Of a stretch of 64,000 bases of DNA, positions 35,708 through 46,028 are shown piece by piece (the stretch's first letter is position 1; every line of letters begins with the position of its first letter). Location of the stretch: NCBI GenBank assembly GCA_943736015.1, contig OX031068.1, positions 28,652,296 to 28,716,295 on the forward strand, in the 5' to 3' direction. The stretch comes from Tridacna crocea. Taxonomy: Eukaryota; Mollusca; Bivalvia; Cardiida; Cardiidae. A model generated the notes under the pieces. That model was not told where the DNA came from, searched no databases, and worked only from the letters and a program-made list of their open reading frames with translations. The translations under genes and the position numbers were made by a program.

Positions 35708-36149
35708 ACATGGGTCAGTTAATTTGCAGAGTTACAATTTCATTTTCTTCTTACTTTCCTTGTCTTGAACTATGGACCATGAGCCAGATATTTGGTCTCA
35801 GCTTTATGAAATATTCCATTTAAATCCAAGTTGTTTAAAATGTGCTTCTGGGTCAAAGAGGGCCTGCAGAGGGGTCACCTGTTTTACTTTGTGTTCTGTA
35901 GGAATCTGTTTCAGAAATTTTTTCATATTTTTTGTTCCTGTCTGAAACCATGGAGCCTACGGCATGATAAATACAGTTGTATCATAATGTGGTCCCTAGC
36001 CAAAGTTGTTCAAATTGTGCCCTTAACATCAAAGCCAAGGTAAACATATTTTGCAAAAAGAAACATATTAGTACTCATATTTTACAGAAAGTGACATAAG
36101 TAACCATTTTAAATTAAGCATCTCTCGTAAGACCATAAGGTCTGTTGTA

Positions 36150-37570
36150 TAGTTATTTGTTACATAGCATTATACTGTTGTCCTGCATCAAAGCTGCCAA
36201 GAGATAAAGGTCTACTCTATATCTTTTGAACCCTTTGCCTCGTCTTAATACTATTCCACACATATTAGTCTTGATGCTTGATGGTGTGCAGAGTAGAATT
36301 TTGCATACCTGTCTGTAAGGTCGAGGTCATAGCCGCAGTTATAAGTTCGAAAACACAGAATTTGATGCTGATTAATCTCTTGAACTTTGTCAGTTCTGAA
36401 GATCAGTCACACTCATCATGTCATCAGAACCTGTACTGCTTATAAAACGTCACAAAACGACACAAGTACTGAATAGAAATTGATACTGTAAGCAGCACTC
36501 TTGGGAGAGGGAGCTTCATGCAACTTTGTGATTCATTATACAAAGCAAACTGTCACACACTTTGAATTAATTGTGTCCAAATTCCAGGTGAATCATGAAG
36601 AAAATTACCACAATTTGACCTATGGCCAAAGTCTGGACCCTCGTCAGGCCTCGCATACTCGGAGGTTAATGTCTGCATAAGATAATATATGTTGTATTGT
36701 ATATTATAGATTAAATTAAACATTATATCATGAAAATGTTCCTTAAAAATTCCCAAGGGCCATTATATCTTTGTTGGCAGTAGTTTGAAGTAGACTCATA
36801 GTAGTACTCAATATATTAACCAGTGTTTTACAGAAAAGTTTTCAAATGCATTTGTTCCAATGACAAGTTGGTGTACATGGCTATGTCTCCCAAAAATTTA
36901 TTTTGGAAAGACATGTTGATTGCATTGAATTTGTCTGTATCTGTCTGTCCATCCATGTGTCATAATTTTGTTTAACTTCGAACTGCTTACCAAATCATAA
37001 AAAAAGTAATTCACTTAAATATTTACCATAATCAGATGACATGCAGATGTCTCGCATAACATGCAATCATCCTTTGTCATCATATTGATGGAAGATTTTT
37101 ATTTAAATAAGTATCTAGTTCAAATGATAATTATAATTGTAACATAACTAAAACTACACAAAAAAATTCTGGCTAATATATACATGTAGCTGAAATATAG
37201 TTGTAATGTAACTCAAACTACATAAAAGACTTCTAGCTCTTCTTATCATGTTAACTTATGAAGATTAGATTCTATTCCTCTAGTAACAGCATTGATATCT
37301 TTATCAATCAACAAAATTACCATCATTTTCTGGTTTTCCTACAATATATCCAAAAGGCTTCTTTCTCTGGGTTGTTAAAATGACATCAGTAAGTTCATAA
37401 CATTGAAATATATGGGAAGGACCTTACTGAAATAAACAATGTCTTTGAAATGAATTGCTCAGACAAGTTGTCCTGGCCAAATGGGTGATTTTGCTGCACT
37501 AGTAAGTATACATGAAATATAAACTTGATTAGGAATTCATACCCACATTGTATTTTGGGTTTTCTGTTTT
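36150..37570. other. No recognised features
   Basis: AT-rich sequence with only short, unconvincing ORFs; no MITE copies, no clear repeats. Confidence 0.5.
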
Positions 37571-37574
37571 TTTT

Positions 37575-38066
37575 TGTTGTCCATGAATTTTTGGGAAGAG
37601 TAAGATTCTCACCAGTATGAGTCAATAGTTAGAATAACTGTAGTCAAGATATTTTATACAACCTACTTTAAAGCAAGCTGAAATCCAGGTAAATATTAGG
37701 TTGAAAATAGTATATAGATAAAGGGTCTATGCTGTCACCAATGACAGATCAAGGCAAGCTAGAAAAGTTGTCGATCTATTCAGGGGCAGCTGTGTTTAAT
37801 TTGAAAGTCAATAAAGTCAGGTTGAAAATAGTATATAGATAAAGGGTCTATGCTGTCACCAATGACGGATCAAGGCAAGCTAGAAAAGTTGTCGATTTAT
37901 TCAGGGGCAGCTGTGTTTAATTTGAAAGTCAATAAAGTCAGGTTGAAAATAGTACCGTATATAGATAAAGGGTCTATGCTGTCACCAATGACGGATCAAG
38001 GCAAGCTAGAAAAGTTGTCGATCTATTCAGGGGCAGCTGTGTTTAATTTGAAAGTCAATAAAAGCT
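37575..38066 (+). repeat. Near-identical triplication of a ~122-bp unit
   Basis: 'GTCAGGTTGAAAATAGTATA' ... 'GGCAGCTGTGTTTAATTTGA' ... 'AGTCAATAAA' occurs three times (starts about 37697, 37817 and 37939) with only a few differences, such as a 4-bp CCGT insertion in the third. The 5' flank (37575-37690) belongs to the same dispersed family as 13850-13990. Confidence 0.92.
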
Positions 38067-38109
38067 TCTTGTACCGCTTGCGGGCTCAATAGAAGCTACT
38101 TATACTGCC

Positions 38110-38770
38110 TTTTCTTTTTGAGAGGCATTAATAAGTTCATTGATGTAGTATATAACAATCTGACAAAAAAGCTTAACCCAAGTTTGTCAGAGGTATAGCA
38201 ATTTCTACCATAGTTCATCATAGTATTGGACCCATACCAGTAAGAAAGAACATTATGATGCATATTTGCCTGGACCCATACCAGTAATTAGTTTGCATAA
38301 AATGATATCTTGCCTACAATTGTTCAAACATGACTTATATGGAAGGGAATCTAAACACCCCCAAAGATTTATACATAAAAACCTTGGCCCCGGTCAGAAT
38401 TAGACTTGCTGACATTGACTCAAACTATAACTTAATGATAGGGGAATTAATGTAGTATCTTGTGTATGTTACAAGAAAATGTTTCCTGAACCAAAGCCAG
38501 TGTTTATTTTGCTTAGTTCTCACATACCAGTGTCCACAACACCACCTTATTTTCCTGGATACTGAACAGTGCAAGGAAACTACCCATTCCAGTAAAAAAG
38601 TCTGAGCAATTAATTTTTGGAATGTTTTGTGTCATTCATACAGTTTTATTTTAATTTGACATGTTTCGAAAATTTATTAAATCTAAGACTATCACTTTGA
38701 TCAAATCCACCAGAGGTTTTTATTGTGAGATATTGACTTAGAATTTACTTTGAGTCAAGCTCTATCAAGT
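38110..38770. other. Mostly featureless; one inverted dispersed-repeat piece
   Basis: 'CCAGTAAGAAAGAACATTATG' and '...ATGATATCTTGCCTACAATTG' near 38240-38430 are inverted relatives of the 5200-5960 family. Nothing else supported. Confidence 0.45.
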
Positions 38771-38775
38771 CAATG

Positions 38776-38880
38776 TTGAACTCTTTACAAAATGATGGAA
38801 TTTTAGATCTGTCCAAATTGTAAGGGTTTGTCACTTACAGATATTTACATAATGGTAAATACCAAAACCAGCATTTTTCA
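38776..38880 (+). mobile_element. TTAA MITE left-half remnant
   Basis: TTGAACTCTTTACAAAATGA start, 'GATCTGTCCAAATTG', and 'AAACCAGCATTTTT' at the end; right arm lost. Confidence 0.6.
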
Positions 38881-38999
38881 TGACGGCTCTTAAAGTCCAA
38901 ATGAGATGCATCTTACATTTGTCTGTCTGTCTGTCTGCCTGTGCACTCCATATCATTTATGCCTTTAATCTATAAGATACTTCATACATATTTACCTTG

Positions 39000-39650
39000 A
39001 TGGGACTACATTCAAAACAGGGTATCACGAGCTAAAGTTTGTATTTAAAGCCAACATGTACTAGATCTACAATATATCTTGAACCCCTTTTCCAACAATG
39101 AAAATATTTCACAGACATCTCTCATTAATGATTTGACAATACATATATGCAGAATTAAGGCAGAATTTTATTAGAAATTAATTTTCTTGTTCCAGTGATG
39201 TTTATTTCATTGCAGCCGATGTTTTCTCCAGTCTGCCACCTTGTATTTTTTAGCACTTGTTTCTTTCTAAATGTGCTAGCTGCTTTCCTTAATAACCACA
39301 TGACATATTGCAAATAAGACAAATTTGTAGACACTGTACTGTTTCTAAACCCACCATCTGCTTTCCCTCATAAGCAAATGAAAGATTGCAAATAAGAGAG
39401 CACTTTTAAACATGTTATTCTTTCTAAACCTTCTAGGTACTTTCCTTTATAAACAGTTGACAGTTTACAAATAACAGTGCATTTACTTTCCAACAATGCA
39501 ATTGAATTTATTTCCTGTATATCACTGTATGGATTGTCTAAAAATTGCAATGATAGGATGTTTTTTTTATCATCCTGAGGCCTCAGATTATCATGCTTTT
39601 TCTTTTTATAGTTCTTTTAAATAGTTTCACTGACAGTAGTTTTTTTTACA
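39000..39650. other. No convincing features
   Basis: Loose repeats of 'CTGCTTTCCTTAATAACCACATGACATATTGCAAATAAGA'-like phrases at ~120-bp spacing (39270, 39360, 39430) suggest an old tandem array. Confidence 0.45.
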
Positions 39651-39659
39651 TAGTTTTAC

Positions 39660-39783
39660 CACTTCAGAGCCCTAGCCTAGTACTGGTGAAAACCAGGAAA
39701 ATATGAATAATTTTATGAGCTGTTTCCATGATATGACTAAAATAATGTTGAAAGCGACATGAGACACCATTCAATCAATCAAT
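39660..39783 (+). mobile_element. SINE 3' fragment
   Basis: 'GCCCTAGCCTAGTACTGGTG' and 'ACACCATTCAATCAATCAAT' match the 3' part of the SINEs at 15285 and 34640. Confidence 0.65.
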
Positions 39784-39824
39784 ACATAGTTTTACTATAC
39801 ATTATGTGCATTAAAGTATTTTTT

Positions 39825-40062
39825 ATATGCAGTTGGGGGCAAAGTATATTGGTACTATCTTCTCCATCTGTATGTCCATCCATCCATCTGTCCCTTCGTC
39901 CCATCTATACACATGTCCATTTCTTGTGAATTCAACTCCTCCCAGTTTCTTGAAAGATTTGGATGAAATTTTCACAGAATATTTCACATTATGTGACCTA
40001 TTGCATATTGTCAGGGTTTTTTGATGTGGTGGCGTATATTGTGACAATGGCAATCTTGTTTT
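39825..40062 (+). mobile_element. Dispersed element copy (partner of 33535-33770)
   Basis: 'GGGGGCAAAGTATATTGGTA' head, GTCCATCCATCC-rich segment, and 'GATTTGGATGAAATTTTCAC' body; ends 'GTGACAATGGCAATCTTGTT'. Confidence 0.7.
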
Positions 40063-40298
40063 AGTACACGATTCACATTAGCATTCTATACAGTGACAAT
40101 AATTTCATGATGACAAATTACTATATATACACACTCTGTCCTAAAGCTGGCAACAATGAGTTGGATGGTATCCAATGACACCCTTGCAATATTTTTGCAG
40201 ATAATACTTTATGACCATACATTAATCTTTTACAAGGAAAGATACATTAATGTATGAGCATAAAGGGGGACCAGTATCCTTGGACATGCATTATCCTT

Positions 40299-40527
40299 TT
40301 AACTCTTTACCAATCGACAAAATTTTAGACTGTTCCAAATTAAAAGCGCTTGCAGACGACAAATTAGACGTAACTCAGAAATTGAAAATTGTTTACAACA
40401 GGTTAGAAAACATTGTGGAAAAAGGAGAAAGTGCTGGTTACCAGCATTTTCTCCTTTTCCAACAATGTTTTCAAAAGGTTTCTACCTCAGGGTCGTAAAA
40501 ACCAGGGATTGCTTGGTAAAGGGTTAA
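40299..40527 (+). mobile_element. TTAA hairpin MITE, first of a fused trio
   Basis: TTAACTCTTTACCAATCGAC start and TTGGTAAAGGGTTAA end; full hairpin around GGTTACC. Its right TTAA is the left TTAA of the next copy. Confidence 0.92.
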
Positions 40528-40712
40528 CAGACAACAAAATTGTAGCCTTTTCCAAATTCAAAGCATAGCAGACAACAATTTCAATGAGGTTCAGATATTT
40601 TCTCTGGTAAGTTAGAAAACAAAAGAGAACCCATTTTCTATTTTTCTCACAATGTTTTTCGAAGGTTTCTCTCTCAGGCTCATTACATATTTGCAATGGG
40701 TTAAAGGGTTAA
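40524..40712 (+). mobile_element. TTAA hairpin MITE, second of a fused trio, worn
   Basis: Begins TTAACAGACAACAAAATTGT (terminal CTCTTTACC lost); hairpin left arm deleted; ends GGGTTAAAGGGTTAA. Confidence 0.7.
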
Positions 40713-40901
40713 CCCTTTACTACATAGTTACTCATTGTGGCAAAAGGTGAAATTGCTCGTAACGAGCAATTTCACCTTTTGCCACAATGTTTTCAATGCT
40801 GTCAAAAGGTGTCATATACACATAAGAAACAGCTTCATCTTTGCTGTTATTTAGGGTCAATTAGAGATACCATAGAAATGCCTTATGGGGTAAAGGGTTA
40901 A
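40709..40901. mobile_element. TTAA hairpin element, variant sub-family, third of a fused trio
   Basis: TTAACCCTTTACTACATAG start and GGGGTAAAGGGTTAA end, 193 bp. Hairpin 40733-40789 is a perfect palindrome apart from the single central base, with stem GTGGCAAAAGGTGAAATTGC: related to the main stem but changed at matched positions in both arms. Confidence 0.88.
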
Positions 40902-41449
40902 AGATTGCACAATGTTATTCACATGTGAGCCATGCTCTGGCAAACAGGGGCCTAATGTATCTCTGTGATGCATCATACCATGCAATACATCACATAATTA
41001 GGGATCCATAAAACTCTGTATGTATAACAACCGGCTGTATCATAAGGTACACTGGTCCCTTGACATACAGAAAATTGACCAACAGCAAAAAGTTTTAGCC
41101 CAGATCCGCCTGCATGAACTGCACAGGCTGACCTGGGTTGATAGTTTTTGCAGATGCATTAAGACCCTTTTCCCAAAGCATAGCTGATATTATTCGAATA
41201 AATTCACCTGAAACTGACCTTTATGCAAATAATGAATAAAAAGTGAATATTTATATAATTGGGCATAATCGGAAAGGAAATTCTGTTAAGTTTGACACTT
41301 ACTGTGCCATAGTCTAAATAAGAGAGGTTTGCTTATGACATAGATCAAGATCAGACCTCAGAAAGTGCATCATACATCTGTGTCACCTGCCACATATTAC
41401 CAATTTAAACCAACAAAATCATGTTTATTTTAGGTAGTCTAAGTATTCA

Positions 41450-41901
41450 TTAACACGGCGGGGAATCATGTGACACAACAACAACAAAAATGACCGACAT
41501 TTGAAAAAATCCCCAACTTGAGGTAAGAAAATCTTCAATAATTCTGTTAATACATGACCGATTTGAATTTGGTTTGAAGCAGAGAAGGCGGAAGGACTCC
41601 TGGGATTTGCTTGATGTGTTAGATTTTTTAAACAGCACCTGATAAAAAAGTTATTGATGACCAAACAAATTTTTTACCCTGGATAATTTGTTTGCTCGTC
41701 AATAACTTTTTTATCAGGTGTTGTTTAAAACACATCAAGCAAATCCCCAGAGTCCTTTTGCCTTCTCTGCTTCAAACCAAATTCCAATTGGTCACATATT
41801 AACGAAATTATTGAAGATTTTCTTACCTGAAGTGGGGGAATTTCTTCAAATGTCGGTCATTGTTTTTATTGTTGTGTCACGTAATTTCCTGCGGTGATTA
41901 A
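41450..41901. mobile_element. 452-bp foldback element with TTAA ends
   Basis: TTAACACGGCGGGGAATCAT at the left pairs with the right end, whose reverse complement reads TTAATCACCGCAGGAAATTA. Inverted similarity runs over ~200 bp per arm to a small loop near 41675-41690 ('TTTTTTACCCTGGATAA'). Minus-strand ORFs here are by-products. Not related in sequence to the hairpin MITE, though also bounded by TTAA. Confidence 0.88.
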
Positions 41902-42371
41902 AGACGAGCAGAATCTATTAGTCGCTTAAAAGTTAAAAAACATTTACATTTTTCCGCATGCAGTCAACACTAGCCGAAGCTAAGTTTGGACAATGAAAGC
42001 GTGCAATATATGGTAAAAGAGGTCGTTCATTTCATATCAATTTGTTCAAGAAATACATGTTATGATGTATGCAACATTACAAGGGAGGTAACTCATTACA
42101 TTACAACCTGCTTTTTAACTTCAAATCTTCTCCAGGTTAAACAGTTGTTACTCGAAATGTTTGTGTAAGAGCCCACAACTCTTATCAACAAATTGACAAT
42201 GCCAAGTTGGATGTTGTGCTGAAAGTGTAGTCATGGATATGAGGCTGCCGAAAGGGAAACTGCTTTTGAGTTGGTTTTGCCAGTGTACATGACATATATG
42301 TTCTGGGCATATCATCCAATCAGATCACAAGAAATTTCTTGTATAATGCCACATTTTACCTACCAAGATAC

Positions 42372-42578
42372 TTAACCTTCTTTCAGACAATCTCTGTTTT
42401 TCACAACTTTGGAAAACAACCCTGTTGAAAACATTGTGGGTAAAAAGAAAAAATGCTAGTAAACAGTGTTTTCTTTTTCCGTAATGTCTTCTGCCCTCAC
42501 TGAACAAATTTCAATTGCAAAGTGTCCTTAATTTTGTTGTCTTCCAGTCTAAAATTTTGTTATTTGTTAAAGAGTTGA
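42372..42578 (-). mobile_element. TTAA hairpin MITE
   Basis: TTAACCTTCTTTCAGACAAT start, GTTAAAGAGTTGA end. Hairpin arms worn ('GGGTAAAAAGAAAAAATGCT'). Confidence 0.8.
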
Positions 42579-42604
42579 TATTCAGTCTAACCGTCCTTGT
42601 TATG

Positions 42605-42960
42605 TTTATTTAAGAAATAATCTTCTTCCTGTGGTTTATCATTCAATCAACCACAGTTGTGAGTTATGAGGCACAATAAATAATCCACGAGGGCGATAGA
42701 AAGAAGATTATTTTGATTCTAACATGGCCAATTCTTAATGGACGGAAAACAAGTTAAGGAAAACAAGTTCAAACTTAAGAGTCTTAGATTAAAAATGGGG
42801 ATGAAGATATTACCTTACATTGAATAACCCACTCATTGAATGACGTCGCTCGATATAGAATGACGTCACTCTGCATGGATTGTCTCGGATTTTACCACGC
42901 TTTCCTTGCACTGTGTTTATAGAGCCAAATTCACGTGTCAATTTAGAATACCCTTTATCC
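42605..42960. other. Short inverted-repeat segment and plain sequence
   Basis: AAATAATCTTCTT near 42616 and AAGAAGATTATTT near 42699 form a ~100-bp inverted-repeat unit, possibly a small MITE. No target duplication seen. The rest shows nothing. Confidence 0.35.
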
Positions 42961-42971
42961 GGCTAAATAAG

Positions 42972-43081
42972 TTAACTCATTACCAAATAACAAAATCTTA
43001 GGTTGGTCCAAATTGAAAGCAAATTGAAAGCATTTGCAGATAGCAATATAAAAGTGACTGGGTTGTGTGGTAATTGGTTAA
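42972..43081 (+). mobile_element. TTAA MITE lacking its hairpin
   Basis: TTAACTCATTACC start and GTGGTAATTGGTTAA end, only 110 bp: the entire central palindrome is deleted between 'AAAAGTGACTG' and 'GGTTGTGTGG'. Confidence 0.85.
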
Positions 43082-43097
43082 AAAACTTTCAAGCCAA

Positions 43098-43326
43098 TTT
43101 AACCCATTACCACACAATTGCTACTTTTGACGACCCTGAGAAAGAAGCCTTTACAAAACATTGTGGGAAAAGGAGAATATGCTGGTGACCAATTTTCTCC
43201 TTTTCTCACAATGTTTTCTACCCTACCAAAGAACATTTGCACGATTTGAGCCACATTGAAAGTGTCGCCTGCAAAATGATTTCAATTTGGACAGGGCTAA
43301 AATTATGTCGCCTGGTAAAGGGTTAA
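43098..43326 (-). mobile_element. TTAA hairpin MITE
   Basis: TTAACCCATTACCACACAAT start and CTGGTAAAGGGTTAA end; 229 bp; hairpin slightly worn at the apex. Confidence 0.9.
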
Positions 43327-43343
43327 AACATCCAAATGTTGCT

Positions 43344-43572
43344 TTAACTCCTTACCACACAATCCCGAATTTTAACGACCCTGGAAAAGAAGCCTTTTGA
43401 AAACATTGTAGGAAAAGGAGAAAATGCTGGAAACCAGTATTTGCTCCTTTTCCCACTATGTTTTCTACCCTGGTGGAAACAAATTTTAATGTTTGAGTTA
43501 CATTTATTTTGTTGTCTTCAAATGCTTTCAATTTGGACCAGTCTAAAATTTTGTCGTGTGGTAAAGAGATAA
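43344..43572 (-). mobile_element. TTAA hairpin MITE
   Basis: TTAACTCCTTACCACACAAT start, GTGGTAAAGAGATAA end (last TTAA mutated). Only 18 bp from the previous copy, same orientation. Confidence 0.88.
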
Positions 43573-43695
43573 CAGAGAATTTCTGTATTGGACAAGGATC
43601 TGTGCAGTCTGATCTTGACCTACACTGTCCATGAAAAATGGTCCTTTAATCTTGCTTAGTAGCAGCTTCAGGGTTAGATAGAGGATCTTAAAATC

Positions 43696-43924
43696 TTAAC
43701 TCTTTACCACACGAGAAAATTTTAGACTGGTCCAAATTGAAAGCATTTGCAGACGACAAAATAAAGGTGACTGAAAAAATGAAATTTGTTCTGGGAAGGG
43801 TAGAAAACACTGTGGGAAAAGGAGAAAATGCTGGTTACCAGCATTTTCTCCTTTTCCCACAGTGTTTTCAAAAGGCTTCTTTCGCAGGGGCGTCAAAAGA
43901 AGGGATTGTGTGGTAATGGGTTAA
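43696..43924 (+). mobile_element. TTAA hairpin MITE
   Basis: TTAACTCTTTACCACACGAG start, GTGGTAATGGGTTAA end, 229 bp. Stem reads CACTGTGGG / CCCACAGTG, matched in both arms as at 2910. Confidence 0.92.
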
Positions 43925-44075
43925 GAAAAGGAGGTTTTTGAAAACATTTTAAGAAAAGGATAAAAAACTGGTATCTAGCATTTTGTTATCCGAGAAAGGG
44001 TTATGGACTCTGTTAATATGCTGTTTGACTAAATCAGGCACTGAAAACTGTAATATGTGAATAGTTACTGAAGTT

Positions 44076-44297
44076 TTAACCCTCTACCACAAAAATTTAG
44101 ACTGGTCGAAATTGAAAAGAATTGTAGACGACAATTAAATGTAACTGGTTTGATGATTTTTGTTTTGGATCGGGTAGAAAGCATGTGGGAAAAGGAGAAA
44201 ATACTTGTTCCCAGGATTTTCTCCTTTTCCCGCATTGTTTTCAAAAGCCTTCTTTTACACGGTGGTTAAAACTCAGGGTCGAGTGGTAATGTGTTAA
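44076..44297 (+). mobile_element. TTAA hairpin MITE
   Basis: TTAACCCTCTACCACAAAAA start, GTGGTAATGTGTTAA end. Apex altered to TTGTTCCCAGG; stem otherwise paired. Confidence 0.85.
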
Positions 44298-44439
44298 TGG
44301 AATTAAGTTTTTAAAAGCTAAAAATATTGTGGAAAAGACAGAAAATACTGTCTTTGTGTCAGTCAGGGTTCCCGCTAGTCGTCAAAGTAGAATATTGTCC
44401 ACCATTGCAATTGACCTTGAAAATGTTATGGTATATTCT

Positions 44440-45175
44440 AGAGTGCAGTGAAGATAAGAAATTGAAAAGGAATTATCCGCAATTTTGTGTCACGAACTCC
44501 TCCTACAGTTTTCCTTCAATAGTGTATTTGTAACATAATGCGTCTAATGTCTCGATCGTATAGTGGATTTTAGTACGTCAAATATAACAGAAACAAGAAT
44601 CTGCTATTATATGTGTTTATTAATCACGACACAAGTAAAACTACTCCAACATGATATTCAAACATGAATCAGTTACTCAGTGAAACTCTTCTTAGTTATA
44701 AAGACCAACTGTTCTCTCATTCCAGATCTTGCCACTTCATTTAGATGGCAACACATTCTGTCCTGCTCTTAACCTTCTCTGTACAGAGATCTTAATTTAC
44801 TCTCTGTCCTCACATCTCCCCCCCTGATCAAGCATCCAACACCACATATATAGGAAGCCAAAACACTCCCAAGTGCTATCAATATCGATATTCATATTGC
44901 CAACCAGGCAAATAAGGCGTCAACAGCCAAAGTCTGAGAAAATTAGATCATCTCGAAAAACACGCCTTCTCAGTCAGACTAGAGTTTTTGGTATCCGAGT
45001 TTTAACCCATAATGTTACATATTGAAACTTTTCAATATATTGAAGATTTGCAAGACGCAATTTTGAAATGTCGTCCTGGTTGAGGAATTATCTCCCCTTG
45101 AACTTGACCATTTTTTTCTGTCAAAGTGCTGGTGGGGTATTAAATCACATCCAGTTACATCTCTGTTTTTTTTTG
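44440..45175 (+). mobile_element. Dispersed element split by a solo LTR
   Basis: 'AACTCCTCCTACAGTTTTCC' (left) and 'TTGCAAGACGCAATTTTGAA' (right) are contiguous in the relative at 19915-20100, so the sequence between them is an insertion. Confidence 0.78.
44529..45019. mobile_element. Solo LTR of an LTR retrotransposon
   Basis: 491 bp beginning TGTAACATAATG and ending CATAATGTTACA, i.e. TG...CA with a 12-bp terminal inverted repeat, flanked by TATT (44525-44528 and 45020-45023). It interrupts an otherwise continuous repeat. It contains a TATATA box-like segment near 44850 and a C-rich tract. No internal retroviral genes adjoin it, as expected after LTR-LTR recombination. A short TIR DNA element is the alternative. 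Confidence 0.75.
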
Positions 45176-45543
45176 CAAGTCTACTGTAGCACAAAATCTA
45201 ATGCAATTGTAAAGTGCCATCTCGGATTAGCTTGCGTGGAGTGCTGATCCGAGGCGACAGTTTGCGCAAACGCCAGGATGCCCCTTTTCATGTGTTGTAA
45301 GCCAAATCATTTGTCAATGGAATTAAGAAACCAAGGTGGGGCTCTGTAGAAGATAAAGATGTAGATCAAGATCAGACAGCACAGGACATGCAGCCTGACC
45401 TTGGATCTACGAGTTGATCTGTATACATGTATAACGTCCATGGGTTTGTGTAGTCAGGTAAACAATAAAAAAATATATTCAAGTTGGTATTTTTTTCAGC
45501 CATCAAAAGATGTCGACTTTGTATATTTGCAACTGTAAGAGTT

Positions 45544-46028
45544 TTAACACTTTACCAAACGGCATCATTTTAGACCTATCCAAATTGAAAGCATTTGCAG
45601 ACGACAATTTCATAGTGGTTCCAATGTGCAATTTTTCTTTGATAGGGTAGAAAACTATGGAAAAAGGAGAAAATGTTGGTTACCAGCCAGTAGCGTAGCT
45701 GGAGCCAAATTGACAGTCCGCATATTGGAACGGGGGTTAAGGGAGCAGAGCCCCTTATGAGGGTACCATGAGGGGCGAAAATGATAATAAAGCAATATCG
45801 AGGTATAAAAGTGAGTTCTCCGAAGCTGTTTTTCCATAAGCAAAAAAATTAATTTGAGTAGATATCTGAGTATATGTCAGTATTTAAGTCATACTTGTGG
45901 CTCTATTGTGTATGCTTACATGTGCGTATGTGCATATATGGCAGCTACGCCACTGCCAGCATTTTCTCCTTTTCCCACAATATCCTCCACAGGGTATCAA
46001 AAGTCGTCATTGTGTGGCACAGGGTTAA
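45544..46028 (+). mobile_element. TTAA hairpin MITE split by a hAT-like insertion
   Basis: TTAACACTTTACCAAACGGC start and CACAGGGTTAA end. The hairpin is opened exactly at its apex by the element at 45688-45955. Confidence 0.88.
45688..45955. mobile_element. hAT-like MITE nested at the apex of a TTAA MITE
   Basis: Terminal inverted repeats CAGTAGCGTAGCTGG / CCATATATGGCAGCTACGCCACTG-type end (CAGTRGCGTAGC) and a 5-bp duplication CCAGC (45683-45687, 45956-45960). 268 bp, no coding capacity. Confidence 0.8.

Larger units (their letters stand above)
32696..36150 (+). repeat. Diverged ~165-190 bp array headed by a Helentron-like head
   Basis: A second head ('TCCACTGGCTGAAGGCCAGC' at 32700) is followed by units built on 'TGCACATGGGGTCAAAGATG' and 'GGTCTGTTGTTGTACTTGGG' near 33140, 33307, 33880, 34050, 34305, 34505, 35065, 35850 and 36010. 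Interruptions: a dispersed fragment at 33535-33770, poly-T/poly-C at 34327-34383, and SINEs at 34640 and 35395. Confidence 0.7.
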
